NCBI GenBank assembly: GCA_937918935.1
Contig: CAKZSI010000069.1
Location: 1 to 64,000, forward strand
Reading direction: 5' to 3'
DNA: 64,000 nucleotides
DNA from: an uncultured Chloroflexales bacterium
GTDB taxonomy: Bacteria; Chloroflexota; Chloroflexia; Chloroflexales; Chloroflexaceae
The translations under genes and the position numbers were made by a program. Each line of letters begins with the position of its first letter. The stretch's first letter is position 1. Shown piece after piece: positions 25,910 to 33,557 of this stretch. The notes beneath the pieces were generated by a model. That model was given only the letters and a program-made list of their open reading frames with translations, made no database searches and was not told where the DNA came from.

Positions 25910-26773
25910 ATGAGCCTGATCCGTCTCTGCCGCGAGGACCCGCTGGTGAGCCTGGTGTACGAACTCTTTGGCGCCAACATCGTGCGCGTGCCCGATGCCC
26001 GGGTGCGCCCGCTGACCGTGGTGGTGCACCGCGACGGGCGCAGCTTCTTCCGCGGCGCCCTGCTGCCCCTCCTCACCGACAGCCGGCCCCTGGGCGTCCC
26101 ACCCGAGGAGACCGAACTCACCGACATCTCGGGGCGTCGCTCGCGCCGCGTGGCCCTCGATCTAGGCCTGCACATCCTGCGGGGCTTCCTCAAGGGCTTC
26201 GGCGTGCCTGCCGCCGAACTGACCGCCGGGATCGAGGGGGCGGCCCATATCCAGTTCGCCTTTCCCGATGTGCGTCGCCTGGCCCTCGATGTCAACGCCC
26301 TGGGCTGGGCCATAGCCGGGCGCTGCATCGACCGGGCCAACCCCGCCGCCGCCATCCTCTTTGAACACCCGCGCTACGATCTGCTGCTGATCGACTCGGT
26401 GCTGATCAGTCGCTACATCACGATAGTGCTCACCGGCGCGCGGGGGCAACGCCTCAACGTTGACGTCTCGGCGCTCCAGCACCTCCTGGCCGAACTTGGG
26501 GGCCACGTGAACGCCTCCAACGCCGGCGAGATCGAGATGACCCTTGAAAGCCCCCACGCCCTCACCTTCGCCTTCTCCTGCGTGCGTCTGTTCTTTACCG
26601 ACGAGGGGCTTATCAGCATCATGCCACCCGATCACAGCCGGCGCACCCTCGGCCCCGCCGACCTGGCCAGCCCCCTGGTTGCCCGCCCCTCACCTGATCG
26701 CATCCAGCTCAGCCCTGGCCCGGGTCTGGTGCTATGGGATCGCTGGCCGTCGGAACAGCCGGTCGCAACCTGA
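25910..26773 (+). CDS. Bacterial gasdermin-like pore-forming protein
   Basis: A 287-residue protein resembling bacterial gasdermins in length and pattern. The N-terminus, with Cys7 next to DPLV (LCREDPLV) and then IVRVPDARVRPLTVV, matches the family's opening, where an N-terminal Cys is lipidated. LTDISGRRS, LDLGLHILRGFL, HIQFAFPDV, LLIDSVLISRYITIVLTG, LAELGGHVN and LTFAFSCVRLFF follow in the family's order. Gasdermins are held inactive by a short C-terminal segment; proteolysis releases a membrane-pore-forming domain. The last 45 residues here (from about Asp241, with Arg244-Arg245) could be that segment. The co-encoded CHAT protease is the candidate activator. AGGAG precedes the ATG. The family call rests on remembered pattern, not a search. 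Confidence 0.75.
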   Translation: MSLIRLCREDPLVSLVYELFGANIVRVPDARVRPLTVVVHRDGRSFFRGALLPLLTDSRPLGVPPEETELTDISGRRSRRVALDLGLHILRGFLKGFGVPAAELTAGIEGAAHIQFAFPDVRRLALDVNALGWAIAGRCIDRANPAAAILFEHPRYDLLLIDSVLISRYITIVLTGARGQRLNVDVSALQHLLAELGGHVNASNAGEIEMTLESPHALTFAFSCVRLFFTDEGLISIMPPDHSRRTLGPADLASPLVARPSPDRIQLSPGPGLVLWDRWPSEQPVAT

Positions 26774-26804
26774 TACGACCGGCGCCCCTGCCAGGAAGGG
26801 GATA

Positions 26805-26868
26805 GGGAAAGCGGGTTTCCTACGCCCCTCCCGGCCTACCGGCAGGAGCGTAGGAAACCCGCTTTCCC
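26805..26868. terminator. Bidirectional inverted repeat ending the operon
   Basis: Perfect 21-base arms (26805-26825 and 26848-26868) flank a 22-nt centre in the gap between the gasdermin gene and the convergent desulfurase gene. It is the longest perfect palindrome seen in the window and a member of the dispersed repeat family (core AAAGCGGGTTTCC). Position suggests a two-way transcript end; no T-run is present. Confidence 0.65.
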
Positions 26869-26875
26869 CACGGTG

Positions 26876-28132
26876 TCAGGTGCGCGCCGAGGCCAGGCCA
26901 TCGAGCACCTCAAGAAAGTAGTCCACTTCCTCGGGCGTGTTATAGTGGGTCAAACCCACGCGCACCAGCCCGCCCCGGTCCTCAACGCCGAGCCGCTCGG
27001 TCAGACCCAGGGCGTAGAAGTTGCCGTCCCAGACGAAAACACCCCGCTCCGCCAGGCCCTCGGCCACGGCCCGTGGGGGCAGGTTCGCCAGGCGAAAGGC
27101 CACCGTGGGCGTGCGCTCATTGAAACGCGCCACATCGCGGATGCCGTAGAAGGTCAATCCAGGGATGCGCAGCAATCCCTCGACCAGTTGCTCGGCCAGG
27201 CCGCGTTCGTAGGTCTTGATCGTCGTCATCGCCCGCACCAGGGCCGCGCGCCGCGAGTGAAGCCCGACGGCGTCAGGCGCCGTTCCCAACGACGCCAGGT
27301 ACTCAATCGCCGCCGTAGTTCCGGCCAGGCCTTCGTGGTTCTGCGTGCCGGTCATCCAGCGCTCCGGGCTTTGCTCGGGCGCCGGGCGCACCTTGTAGGG
27401 CCGCAGCCGCTCCAGCAGTTCGCGCTTGCCATAGAGCGCCCCCACGTGCGGTCCGAAAAACTTGTAGACGCTGCACGCCAGAAAGTCGCAGTCCAACGCG
27501 CGCACATCAATCGGCCCGTGGGGGGCGTAATGAACTGCGTCAACGTAGGTCATTGCGCCCACGCTGTGCGCCAGACGGATCACGCTCTGCACATCACTGA
27601 TCGAACCGACGGCGTTCGAGGCGTAGTTCACCGCCACGATTCTGGTGCGCTCGTGCACCTTCGCTGCGAGATCGGCCATGTCGAGGGTGCAATCCTCGAC
27701 GTGCACATCAACCTCGCGGATGATCGCCCCGCGCTCCTCCAGAGCGCGCCAGGGGGCCACATTCGCATCGTGGTCGAGGCGCGTCACCACCACTTCGTCG
27801 CCCGGACGCAGGTCGCGACCCAGCGCCCGGCTGACCGCGAAGGTCAGCGTGGTCATATTCGGCCCGAAGATGGTCTCTTCGGGAGCGCAACCGAGCAGGT
27901 CGGCCACGGCCCGATGCGCCGCCGCGATGGTCTCATCAGTGCGGCGGCTGGTAGGAAAGGCCCCGTGGGTATTGGCATTGCTGGTGGCCAGATAACTGGC
28001 CATGGCCTCGATGACCGACTGCGGCGTCTGGGTCCCCCCCGGGCCATCGAAGAACACCACCTCACGCATCCCGCACTGCTGGGCCAGCGCCGGAAACAAC
28101 GGTCGCACGGCGTAGGGATCAAAGAGCAGCAT
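26876..28132 (-). CDS. Cysteine-desulfurase-like class V aminotransferase
   Basis: PLP enzyme of the cysteine desulfurase/selenocysteine lyase group, 418 residues. It begins with the substrate-binding stretch VVFFDGPGGTQTPQSV. The PLP aspartate and histidine lie in YVDAVHYAPHGPID, and the Schiff-base lysine in CSVYKFFGPHVG. The variant DGPGGTQTP opening matches the 'cysteine desulfurase family' paralogues rather than IscS or SufS, and no iron-sulfur cluster genes are nearby, so the sulfur acceptor is unknown. It is convergent with the gasdermin operon. Confidence 0.87.
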   Translation of the reverse strand: MLLFDPYAVRPLFPALAQQCGMREVVFFDGPGGTQTPQSVIEAMASYLATSNANTHGAFPTSRRTDETIAAAHRAVADLLGCAPEETIFGPNMTTLTFAVSRALGRDLRPGDEVVVTRLDHDANVAPWRALEERGAIIREVDVHVEDCTLDMADLAAKVHERTRIVAVNYASNAVGSISDVQSVIRLAHSVGAMTYVDAVHYAPHGPIDVRALDCDFLACSVYKFFGPHVGALYGKRELLERLRPYKVRPAPEQSPERWMTGTQNHEGLAGTTAAIEYLASLGTAPDAVGLHSRRAALVRAMTTIKTYERGLAEQLVEGLLRIPGLTFYGIRDVARFNERTPTVAFRLANLPPRAVAEGLAERGVFVWDGNFYALGLTERLGVEDRGGLVRVGLTHYNTPEEVDYFLEVLDGLASART

Positions 28133-28263
28133 CGGCTCACCTTCTTCCGTTGTCGCGCTGCCTCGCTTCTACCAATTCCTGTTGAAAAGGGGCGCGCGCC
28201 GTAGCGCCAGGTCTCACCGGGACGCCAGATACGGCAATCCAGGGTCCACAAGTCGAAATGGTA

Positions 28264-29154
28264 TCATTCTTCCCCAAGCAACGCCCGCACGGGCTGGAAA
28301 TGCAGCTTCGCGTAGCGGGCCAACCCTTCGGGGCCCTCGCGGGCGATGATCCAGCGCGCCGCCCGCTCCAGCAGCGGGCGATCCGCGGCGCCGGCCGGCA
28401 ACGGCCCCTCCCACCCCGCCAGAGCGCCCAGGCGGGCCAGTTCCTCCTGAAAGCGCGCCGTCGCCAACACCGAGGCCGCCGCCACCGCCAGGCTGCGGCC
28501 CTCGGCGTGGTGGGCCTGGCGCGGGCGCGGCAAAGCCGCCACGGCAAAGGCCGCCTCCAGGCGCGCGGCGCCCTGCGCGAATTGGTCACAGATGATCGCG
28601 CTCACCCCCGTCTGCGCCACCACCGGCGCGGCAGTGGCGGCGTAGAGTTCCGCCAGCAGCACATTGACATTGCCAGCCGCAGCGTACCGCTCATTGTACG
28701 CCAGCGGCTCGAGTACTGTGACGGCACGCGCCGCGGCGGGGATGAGGTATCCAATCGTTGCAGCCAGATCGGCCATGCGGCCGCTGGCGACGGTCTTGCT
28801 ATCGCGCACCCCTGCCCGGACCAGGGCCGGGGCCACTGCCGGATCGACGCACACCGCTGCCACCACCAGCGGCCCGAACCAGTCGCCCTTGCCCGACTCA
28901 TCCAGGCCGATCTCCGCATGCTCAACCACGAAGCCCGCCGTCACGAGCGCCAGTTCTTCCAGCGCGCGCCGCAGCGGCGTATTGCGCCCGCCCACGACGG
29001 TACGCCCCTGTTTAGGATAGTAGTTCAGGGTGGCCTGATCGCGACCATCCTCGACCAGCACCTGCGTGCCGTAGGGGATGGGCTTCCCGAGGCGCCAGCG
29101 CCATCCCCTGGCTTCGATCGCCTCTTGCAGCGCGGCGAGGCGCGGATCTTCCAT
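28264..29154 (-). CDS. rnhC: Ribonuclease HIII
   Basis: Endonuclease that removes RNA from RNA-DNA hybrids, 296 residues. The N-terminal substrate-binding TBP-like domain includes YPKQGRTVVGGRNTPL. The catalytic domain begins with IGLDESGKGDWFGPLVVAA, the DESGKGD motif that separates RNase HIII from HII; VRDSKTV and LAVAAASVLATARF follow. ATG 29154 is behind GGGGAAAGGT. A TTG at 29172 is also in frame but lacks a ribosome site. The desulfurase gene starts 131 bases downstream. Confidence 0.9.
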   Translation of the reverse strand: MEDPRLAALQEAIEARGWRWRLGKPIPYGTQVLVEDGRDQATLNYYPKQGRTVVGGRNTPLRRALEELALVTAGFVVEHAEIGLDESGKGDWFGPLVVAAVCVDPAVAPALVRAGVRDSKTVASGRMADLAATIGYLIPAAARAVTVLEPLAYNERYAAAGNVNVLLAELYAATAAPVVAQTGVSAIICDQFAQGAARLEAAFAVAALPRPRQAHHAEGRSLAVAAASVLATARFQEELARLGALAGWEGPLPAGAADRPLLERAARWIIAREGPEGLARYAKLHFQPVRALLGEE

Positions 29155-29877
29155 ATCTTGACCTTTCCCCAATTACCGTACTTTCATAGAGCGTCACAGT
29201 TCGCGGGATTCTCATCCCTCTCCGTCTCCCCCGTTGGGGGGAAAATCAGAGAGGGGGCGGGTCGGCGCGAGACAGCAACCCGGGCATCGCCCTGCGAAAA
29301 CCCTGGCCTGGCGCCGGAGGGTGGAGCAATCCGCGTCCCCACCCTCCTCCACCCGGCGCCGCGGCGCCGGCACGCCCTTCGCACAATAGATAGGGACTGC
29401 CCGGGAAGGCCTGGCCCTCCTCAACCCTTCCGTGGGTGGCCCGTCTGGGGAAGGCGATCATAGGAGGAACCCCCACCATTGTCAAGCGGCAATGTCCGAC
29501 AGGGAGGCGGCGAAACCGGGTTTCCCCGTCAACGCCATTTGGTCATTTTGCACATACGGAGCGGACAGCATTTCGGGCACGGTTACCATTGTTTGAGGTT
29601 CCGAATTTGCTACTATTACAGTAACACTCAAGATTGGACAAAGCATAAACATTCTCTTTTCAAGGGGGTGACAGGCCGGTGTGCCCTCCTTCCCTGCGAC
29701 GCGGCAGCCGTAGAGGTTGGCTCACCACACTCGTGTTTCAGTGGATTGTGACAGGTCGCTCACGCCGTGCCTGCGCTGGTACCAGGTTTGTGCCAGTGCT
29801 CCTTGCGCGAGCGAAAACGGGAAACGCTTCGGTTATCCTACCACCGCTCTGATGTAGACACGACAGGGAGTCTTACC
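29155..29877. other. Long intergenic region between rnhC and amt
   Basis: No gene is supported in these 723 bases. Visible structures are a composite hairpin (29216-29222 with 29249-29255, enclosing CTCCCCC/GGGGG) and a dispersed repeat copy at 29510-29528. A relatively AT-rich stretch at about 29580-29660 sits 220-300 bases upstream of amt and is the best place for its promoter, but I could not fix -35 and -10 boxes with good spacing. Confidence 0.5.
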
Positions 29878-31281
29878 ATGCGACTGACGTGGCAAAAAGC
29901 CGGAATTGCACTGGCAGCGGGTCTCGGCCTCTGGGCCATTACCGGCGGCAGGGCCTTTGCTCAGGAAGGACCCTCGACGGCCGAACTGGCCGTGGCGATG
30001 GACACGTTCTTTCTCTTTATCTGCGCGGCACTGGTCTTCTTTATGCAGGCCGGCTTTGCGATGTTGACCGCGGGCCTCACCCGCTCGAAGAATACGGCGA
30101 ACATCCTCTTTAAGAACCTGATGGACTTCGTCATGTGCTCGATAGCCTTCTGGGCGATTGGCTGGGGCATCGCCTACGGCACCTCGGCCGGGGGTTTCAT
30201 CGGCACCGATCAGTTCTTCCTCCCCGCAGTGACTGAGGAGGGCAGCGTGCCGGTGCTCGCGAGCTGGTTCTTCCAGGTGGTATTCGCCGGTACCGCAGCG
30301 ACTATCGTCGCTGGCGCCATGGCTGAGCGCACCAGGTTCACCGCTTACCTGGTCTACAGCTTTATCATCTCGCTCTTCATCTACCCTGTCGTCGTGCACT
30401 GGGTCTGGAGTGGTGCTGGCTGGCTTAACCATTACGCCGGCAATACCGAGGGTAACTGGGGCTTCACCGATTTCGCCGGCAGCACGGTGGTGCACAGCGT
30501 CGGCGGCTGGGCCTCGCTGATGGGCGCGATCATCCTCGGGCCGCGCCTGGGCAAGTATGGCCCCGATGGCAAGCCCCGGACCATTCCCGGCCACAATATG
30601 TCGCTCGCCGTGCTGGGCGTCTTCATCCTCTGGCTGGGCTGGTTCGGCTTCAACCCCGGCAGCCAGCTCGCCATCGCCTCGCAGGGTAATGCCGATGCCG
30701 TGGCGATGGTCGCCGTGACTACCAACCTGGCGGCGGCCGCCGGCGCCCTGGGCGCGCTCTTCACCGCCTGGCTGCGCTACGGCAAGCCCGACCTGGGCCA
30801 GACGCTGAACGGCGTCCTTGCCGGTCTGGTGGCCATTACCGCCGGCTGCGCCTACGTCTCCCCGCTTTCGGCGATTATCATCGGCGTCATCGCCGGCCCG
30901 ATTGTGGTGCTGGGCGCCGAACTGCTTGACCGGATGAAGGTCGATGACCCGGTCGGCGCCGTGCCCGTGCACCTGATGGCCGGCATCTGGGGCACCCTGG
31001 CCGTGGGTCTGTTCGCGTCCCTCCCCGGCAATACTGGCACCACCGGTCTCTTCTTCGGCGGCGGCGCCACCCTGCTGATCTCGCAGTTCGTCGGCGTCCT
31101 GGCTGTCGGCGTCTGGACCGCCGCCCTCGCCGGCTTGATGTTCCTGGTCATCAAGGCCACCATCGGCCTCCGCGTGAGCAAGGAGGAGGAAGAGGCTGGT
31201 CTGGATATCGGCGAGCACGGCGCGGTTGCCTACCCCGATCTGGCGGGCGCGAGCGTGCGCGCCGCGGGTACGGCCGACTAA
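29878..31281 (+). CDS. amt: Ammonium transporter (Amt family)
   Basis: Trimeric ammonium channel, 467 residues. A signal peptide (LAAGLGLWAITGGRAFAQ) precedes eleven membrane helices. The family signatures include FFMQAGFAMLTAGLTRSKN near the start, DFAGSTVVHSVGGWASLMGA with the first pore histidine, and PVHLMAGIWGTLAVGLFA with the second. ATG 29878 follows AGGGAG; the longer open frame upstream is non-conserved. No glnK/glnB gene is adjacent, which is unusual because PII is often paired with amt. A strong terminator lies 53 bases after the stop. Confidence 0.95.
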   Translation: MRLTWQKAGIALAAGLGLWAITGGRAFAQEGPSTAELAVAMDTFFLFICAALVFFMQAGFAMLTAGLTRSKNTANILFKNLMDFVMCSIAFWAIGWGIAYGTSAGGFIGTDQFFLPAVTEEGSVPVLASWFFQVVFAGTAATIVAGAMAERTRFTAYLVYSFIISLFIYPVVVHWVWSGAGWLNHYAGNTEGNWGFTDFAGSTVVHSVGGWASLMGAIILGPRLGKYGPDGKPRTIPGHNMSLAVLGVFILWLGWFGFNPGSQLAIASQGNADAVAMVAVTTNLAAAAGALGALFTAWLRYGKPDLGQTLNGVLAGLVAITAGCAYVSPLSAIIIGVIAGPIVVLGAELLDRMKVDDPVGAVPVHLMAGIWGTLAVGLFASLPGNTGTTGLFFGGGATLLISQFVGVLAVGVWTAALAGLMFLVIKATIGLRVSKEEEEAGLDIGEHGAVAYPDLAGASVRAAGTAD

Positions 31282-31333
31282 GCTGGCACAGGGTACAGGG
31301 AGAACATACATCCTCCCTGATCTTTGTCCAGGC

Positions 31334-31369
31334 AGAACCACGGGGAAGCCCCGTGGTTCTGTGTGTTTT
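31334..31369 (+). terminator. Intrinsic terminator of amt
   Basis: A perfect 12-bp stem (31334-31345 with 31349-31360) closes an AAG loop and is followed by GTGTGTTTTG. This is a textbook rho-independent terminator. From 31380 to 31577 only two further GC-rich hairpins are seen (31380-31419 and 31444-31462), which may end the convergent AP2 gene. Confidence 0.85.
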
Positions 31370-31577
31370 GAAAGGTATGCGCGCGTCAGGTGCTCTCCAT
31401 TGTGGGGCACTCGACGCGCGAAAGGTTCTCCAGGAAAAAGTTCGGGGGGCCAGTGGCCCCCCAGATGAAACGCAAAGAACAGGGATCTGCACGTAAGGCA
31501 CATCGCGCCCACCTTAAGTCTGTGGCACAGTGGCGCGAGTCGGTACCATCACTCTTCAGTTCAGTGCCTCAGTGCCA

Positions 31578-32261
31578 TCAATGCTCTATCGGGCTGCGCT
31601 GGCGCTGGCGCTCGTAACGCTCCCGCGCCCGGCGCGCCAGGCTCAGGGCGCGCTTCTCGCCGTGCTTGGCAATCGAGTACGAGGTTCGGCGAATACGGTT
31701 ACCCTCACGCCAGGTGGCTTCATAGACCTCGCGCCCATCCTTGACGGTACGGCGCACCCCTACGATACCGGTGCTGGTGCGGGAAACCCCGATCACCTGC
31801 CGCTCGGTGCGCGGCTTCCCCAGCTCCTGCTCGGCCTTGTTGCGCCACTCCAGCGCCGCGCTCAGCGCCGCCAGCCGATCACCATACACCGAGTCGGAGA
31901 AGAACTTGCTGCGTCGCTGCTTGTTCCAGGTGACCCGCACGAAGTAGCCAAAGGTGCGCTTGGCCGGATGGTCAATGCGGGTAATGCCCTTATGCCTGGT
32001 GGTCTTCGGGCGCAGGCGCGGGGGGAGGCGGCGCGTGTCAGCCGCGGCAATCGCCCGCAGAGCGTCCTCAGCCTCCGAACGAGCCAACGAGCCGTGCTCC
32101 GAACGCAGTCTGGCGATCAGCTCAGCTTCAATTTCCGGCGGCGGGCTGTAGCGTAGCGCCGCCAGCGGGTCGTCGGAAGGGGCCGGTTTGACCATCGGTT
32201 CGGCATTGTCCGTGCGCGCGTCAGGGACAGTAGGGGGCGCCGGAGGATTTCGGCGAGGCAT
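31578..32261 (-). CDS. Protein with two AP2/ERF-type DNA-binding domains
   Basis: A 227-residue protein with a disordered, Pro-rich N-terminus and two AP2-like modules. The first (about residues 100-160) has FGYFVRVTWNKQRRSKFFSD and then YGDRLAALSAALEWRN. The second (about 175-225) has GIVGVRRTVKDGREVYEATW and then SIAKHGEKRALSLARRARE. This is the three-strand plus helix pattern of AP2 domains in bacterial and apicomplexan proteins. DNA binding is likely. ATG 32261 follows AGGAG; ATG 32279 is in frame but lacks a ribosome site. Bacterial AP2 proteins are often relatives of homing endonucleases, but no nuclease domain is visible. Confidence 0.75.
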   Translation of the reverse strand: MPRRNPPAPPTVPDARTDNAEPMVKPAPSDDPLAALRYSPPPEIEAELIARLRSEHGSLARSEAEDALRAIAAADTRRLPPRLRPKTTRHKGITRIDHPAKRTFGYFVRVTWNKQRRSKFFSDSVYGDRLAALSAALEWRNKAEQELGKPRTERQVIGVSRTSTGIVGVRRTVKDGREVYEATWREGNRIRRTSYSIAKHGEKRALSLARRARERYERQRQRSPIEH

Positions 32262-32477
32262 CGGTGTCTGACTCCTCATTGCACTATATTCGTCTAGTTG
32301 TTGCACACACTCTGCATATAGCATACCAGAAATCTGTTACCATGGAGGCGCATATGAGGAAAAGTTCTTCAGATCTCAAGTATGTTTTCCCGTAGCGCCC
32401 CGGACCGGCGGGAGGGTCCGGGAAGGCGCGGTCGTTCCGCACCCTCTCCGGGTGACCATCGCCGGTTGGAGGAGTTT

Positions 32478-32516
32478 GGGGAAAGCGGGTTTCCCCACGC
32501 CCCGGCCCGCCGGGGA
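32478..32516. repeat. Intergenic palindromic repeat copy
   Basis: A clean copy of the dispersed repeat: GGGGAAAGCGGGTTTCCCC (a 19-base near-palindrome) followed by ACGCCCCGGCCCGCCGGGG. It lies in the 312-base gap between the AP2 gene and the ABC ATPase gene, which otherwise holds only the terminator at 32528-32548. Confidence 0.65.
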
Positions 32517-32527
32517 TAAACAATTGA

Positions 32528-32548
32528 GCGCAACCCTCGGGGTTGCGC
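32528..32548 (-). terminator. Terminator of the ABC ATPase operon
   Basis: A perfect 9-bp stem (GCGCAACCC with GGGTTGCGC) closes a 3-nt loop. Read on the minus strand it is followed by TCAATTGTTTATCC, a moderately T-rich tail, 26 bases past the ABC ATPase stop. Confidence 0.7.
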
Positions 32549-32573
32549 CCACGACGGGGAGATCGTTGCCGTG

Positions 32574-33557
32574 TCAACTCGTACCGCCGTGGGCCGAGTC
32601 AGCGGTCACCCGCAGAAAGATCTCTTCGAGATTGCTCACCTGCCCGGCAAAGTGGGTCACCTGGATTCCACCGGCCAGCAAACGGGCCAGCAATGCACTT
32701 ACGGCCCGGTCATCGCCATCAAAGTCGATCTGCAGATGGGGCGGATCGTCTTCGGGCAATGGCCGCGCGTCGATCACGTGGGGATCTCCGCGCGCGAGTT
32801 CCGCGGCCGCCGCCAGGGCCGCGGCCATACCACCTTCGCCGGTGGCCAGCAGGCGCACCTCGAAGACGCGGTGGGGCTGCATTTCGCGCATAATCGTGGC
32901 GACATCGCCCGAGGCCAGCAGGTTGCCCCGCTCGATAATCCCGATGTGGGTGCACATCTCGGCCAGTTCGGTGAGAATGTGCGAACTGATCATAATTGTC
33001 TTGCCCATCACCCGCAGCTCTTTGAGCAACTCGCGCAACTCCACCCGCGCCCGCGGATCGAGACCGCTCGCCGGTTCGTCGAGGATGAGCAGCAGCGGAT
33101 CGTGGAGCATCGTGCGGGCCAGGCTCAGGCGCTGCTTCATGCCCCGCGAGAGGCCCATCACATCGGCGTCGCGCTTGTGGCTCAACTCGACCAGGGCCAG
33201 CAGGTCGCCAATCAGGCGCGCCCGCCGCTCTACCGGCACATCGTAGGCCGCGGCGAAGAACTCCAGATACTCCTGCGCGGTCATCCGGTCGTAGACGCCG
33301 AAGAAATCGGGCATGAAACCTACGGCGCGCCGCACCGCCGCCGGCTCGCGCCGCACCGAATGGCCTGCCACGTGCGCCTCGCCGTCACTGGGCGCCAGCA
33401 GGGTGGTCAGAATGCGCATGGTAGTGGTCTTGCCGGCCCCGTTCGGCCCGATGAAACCGTAGATCGCCCCCTGCGGAATGCTCAGGTTCAGATGATTGAG
33501 CGCCAGCGTGGCGCCGTAGCGCCGGGTCAGATCGCGGGTCTCTACAATTGGCGTCAC
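32574..33557 (-). CDS. ABC transporter ATP-binding protein (ABC-2 type)
   Basis: ATPase of a probable exporter, 327 residues. Walker A is GPNGAGKTT, the signature is LSRGMKQRLSLARTM (SRGM instead of SGGQ, common in ABC-2 exporters), and Walker B is LLILDEPASGLDP with switch His in SSHILTE. A C-terminal domain of about 100 residues follows. It overlaps the upstream membrane-protein gene by four bases (ATGA). No multi-helix ABC-2 permease is next to it, so the membrane partner is the 33554-35491 product or is encoded elsewhere. Confidence 0.92.
   Translation of the reverse strand: MTPIVETRDLTRRYGATLALNHLNLSIPQGAIYGFIGPNGAGKTTTMRILTTLLAPSDGEAHVAGHSVRREPAAVRRAVGFMPDFFGVYDRMTAQEYLEFFAAAYDVPVERRARLIGDLLALVELSHKRDADVMGLSRGMKQRLSLARTMLHDPLLLILDEPASGLDPRARVELRELLKELRVMGKTIMISSHILTELAEMCTHIGIIERGNLLASGDVATIMREMQPHRVFEVRLLATGEGGMAAALAAAAELARGDPHVIDARPLPEDDPPHLQIDFDGDDRAVSALLARLLAGGIQVTHFAGQVSNLEEIFLRVTADSAHGGTS

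Noticed and set aside
29479-29751. 90-codon frame upstream of amt
   Set aside because: No ribosome site, crosses a dispersed repeat copy, and lacks any recognisable pattern.
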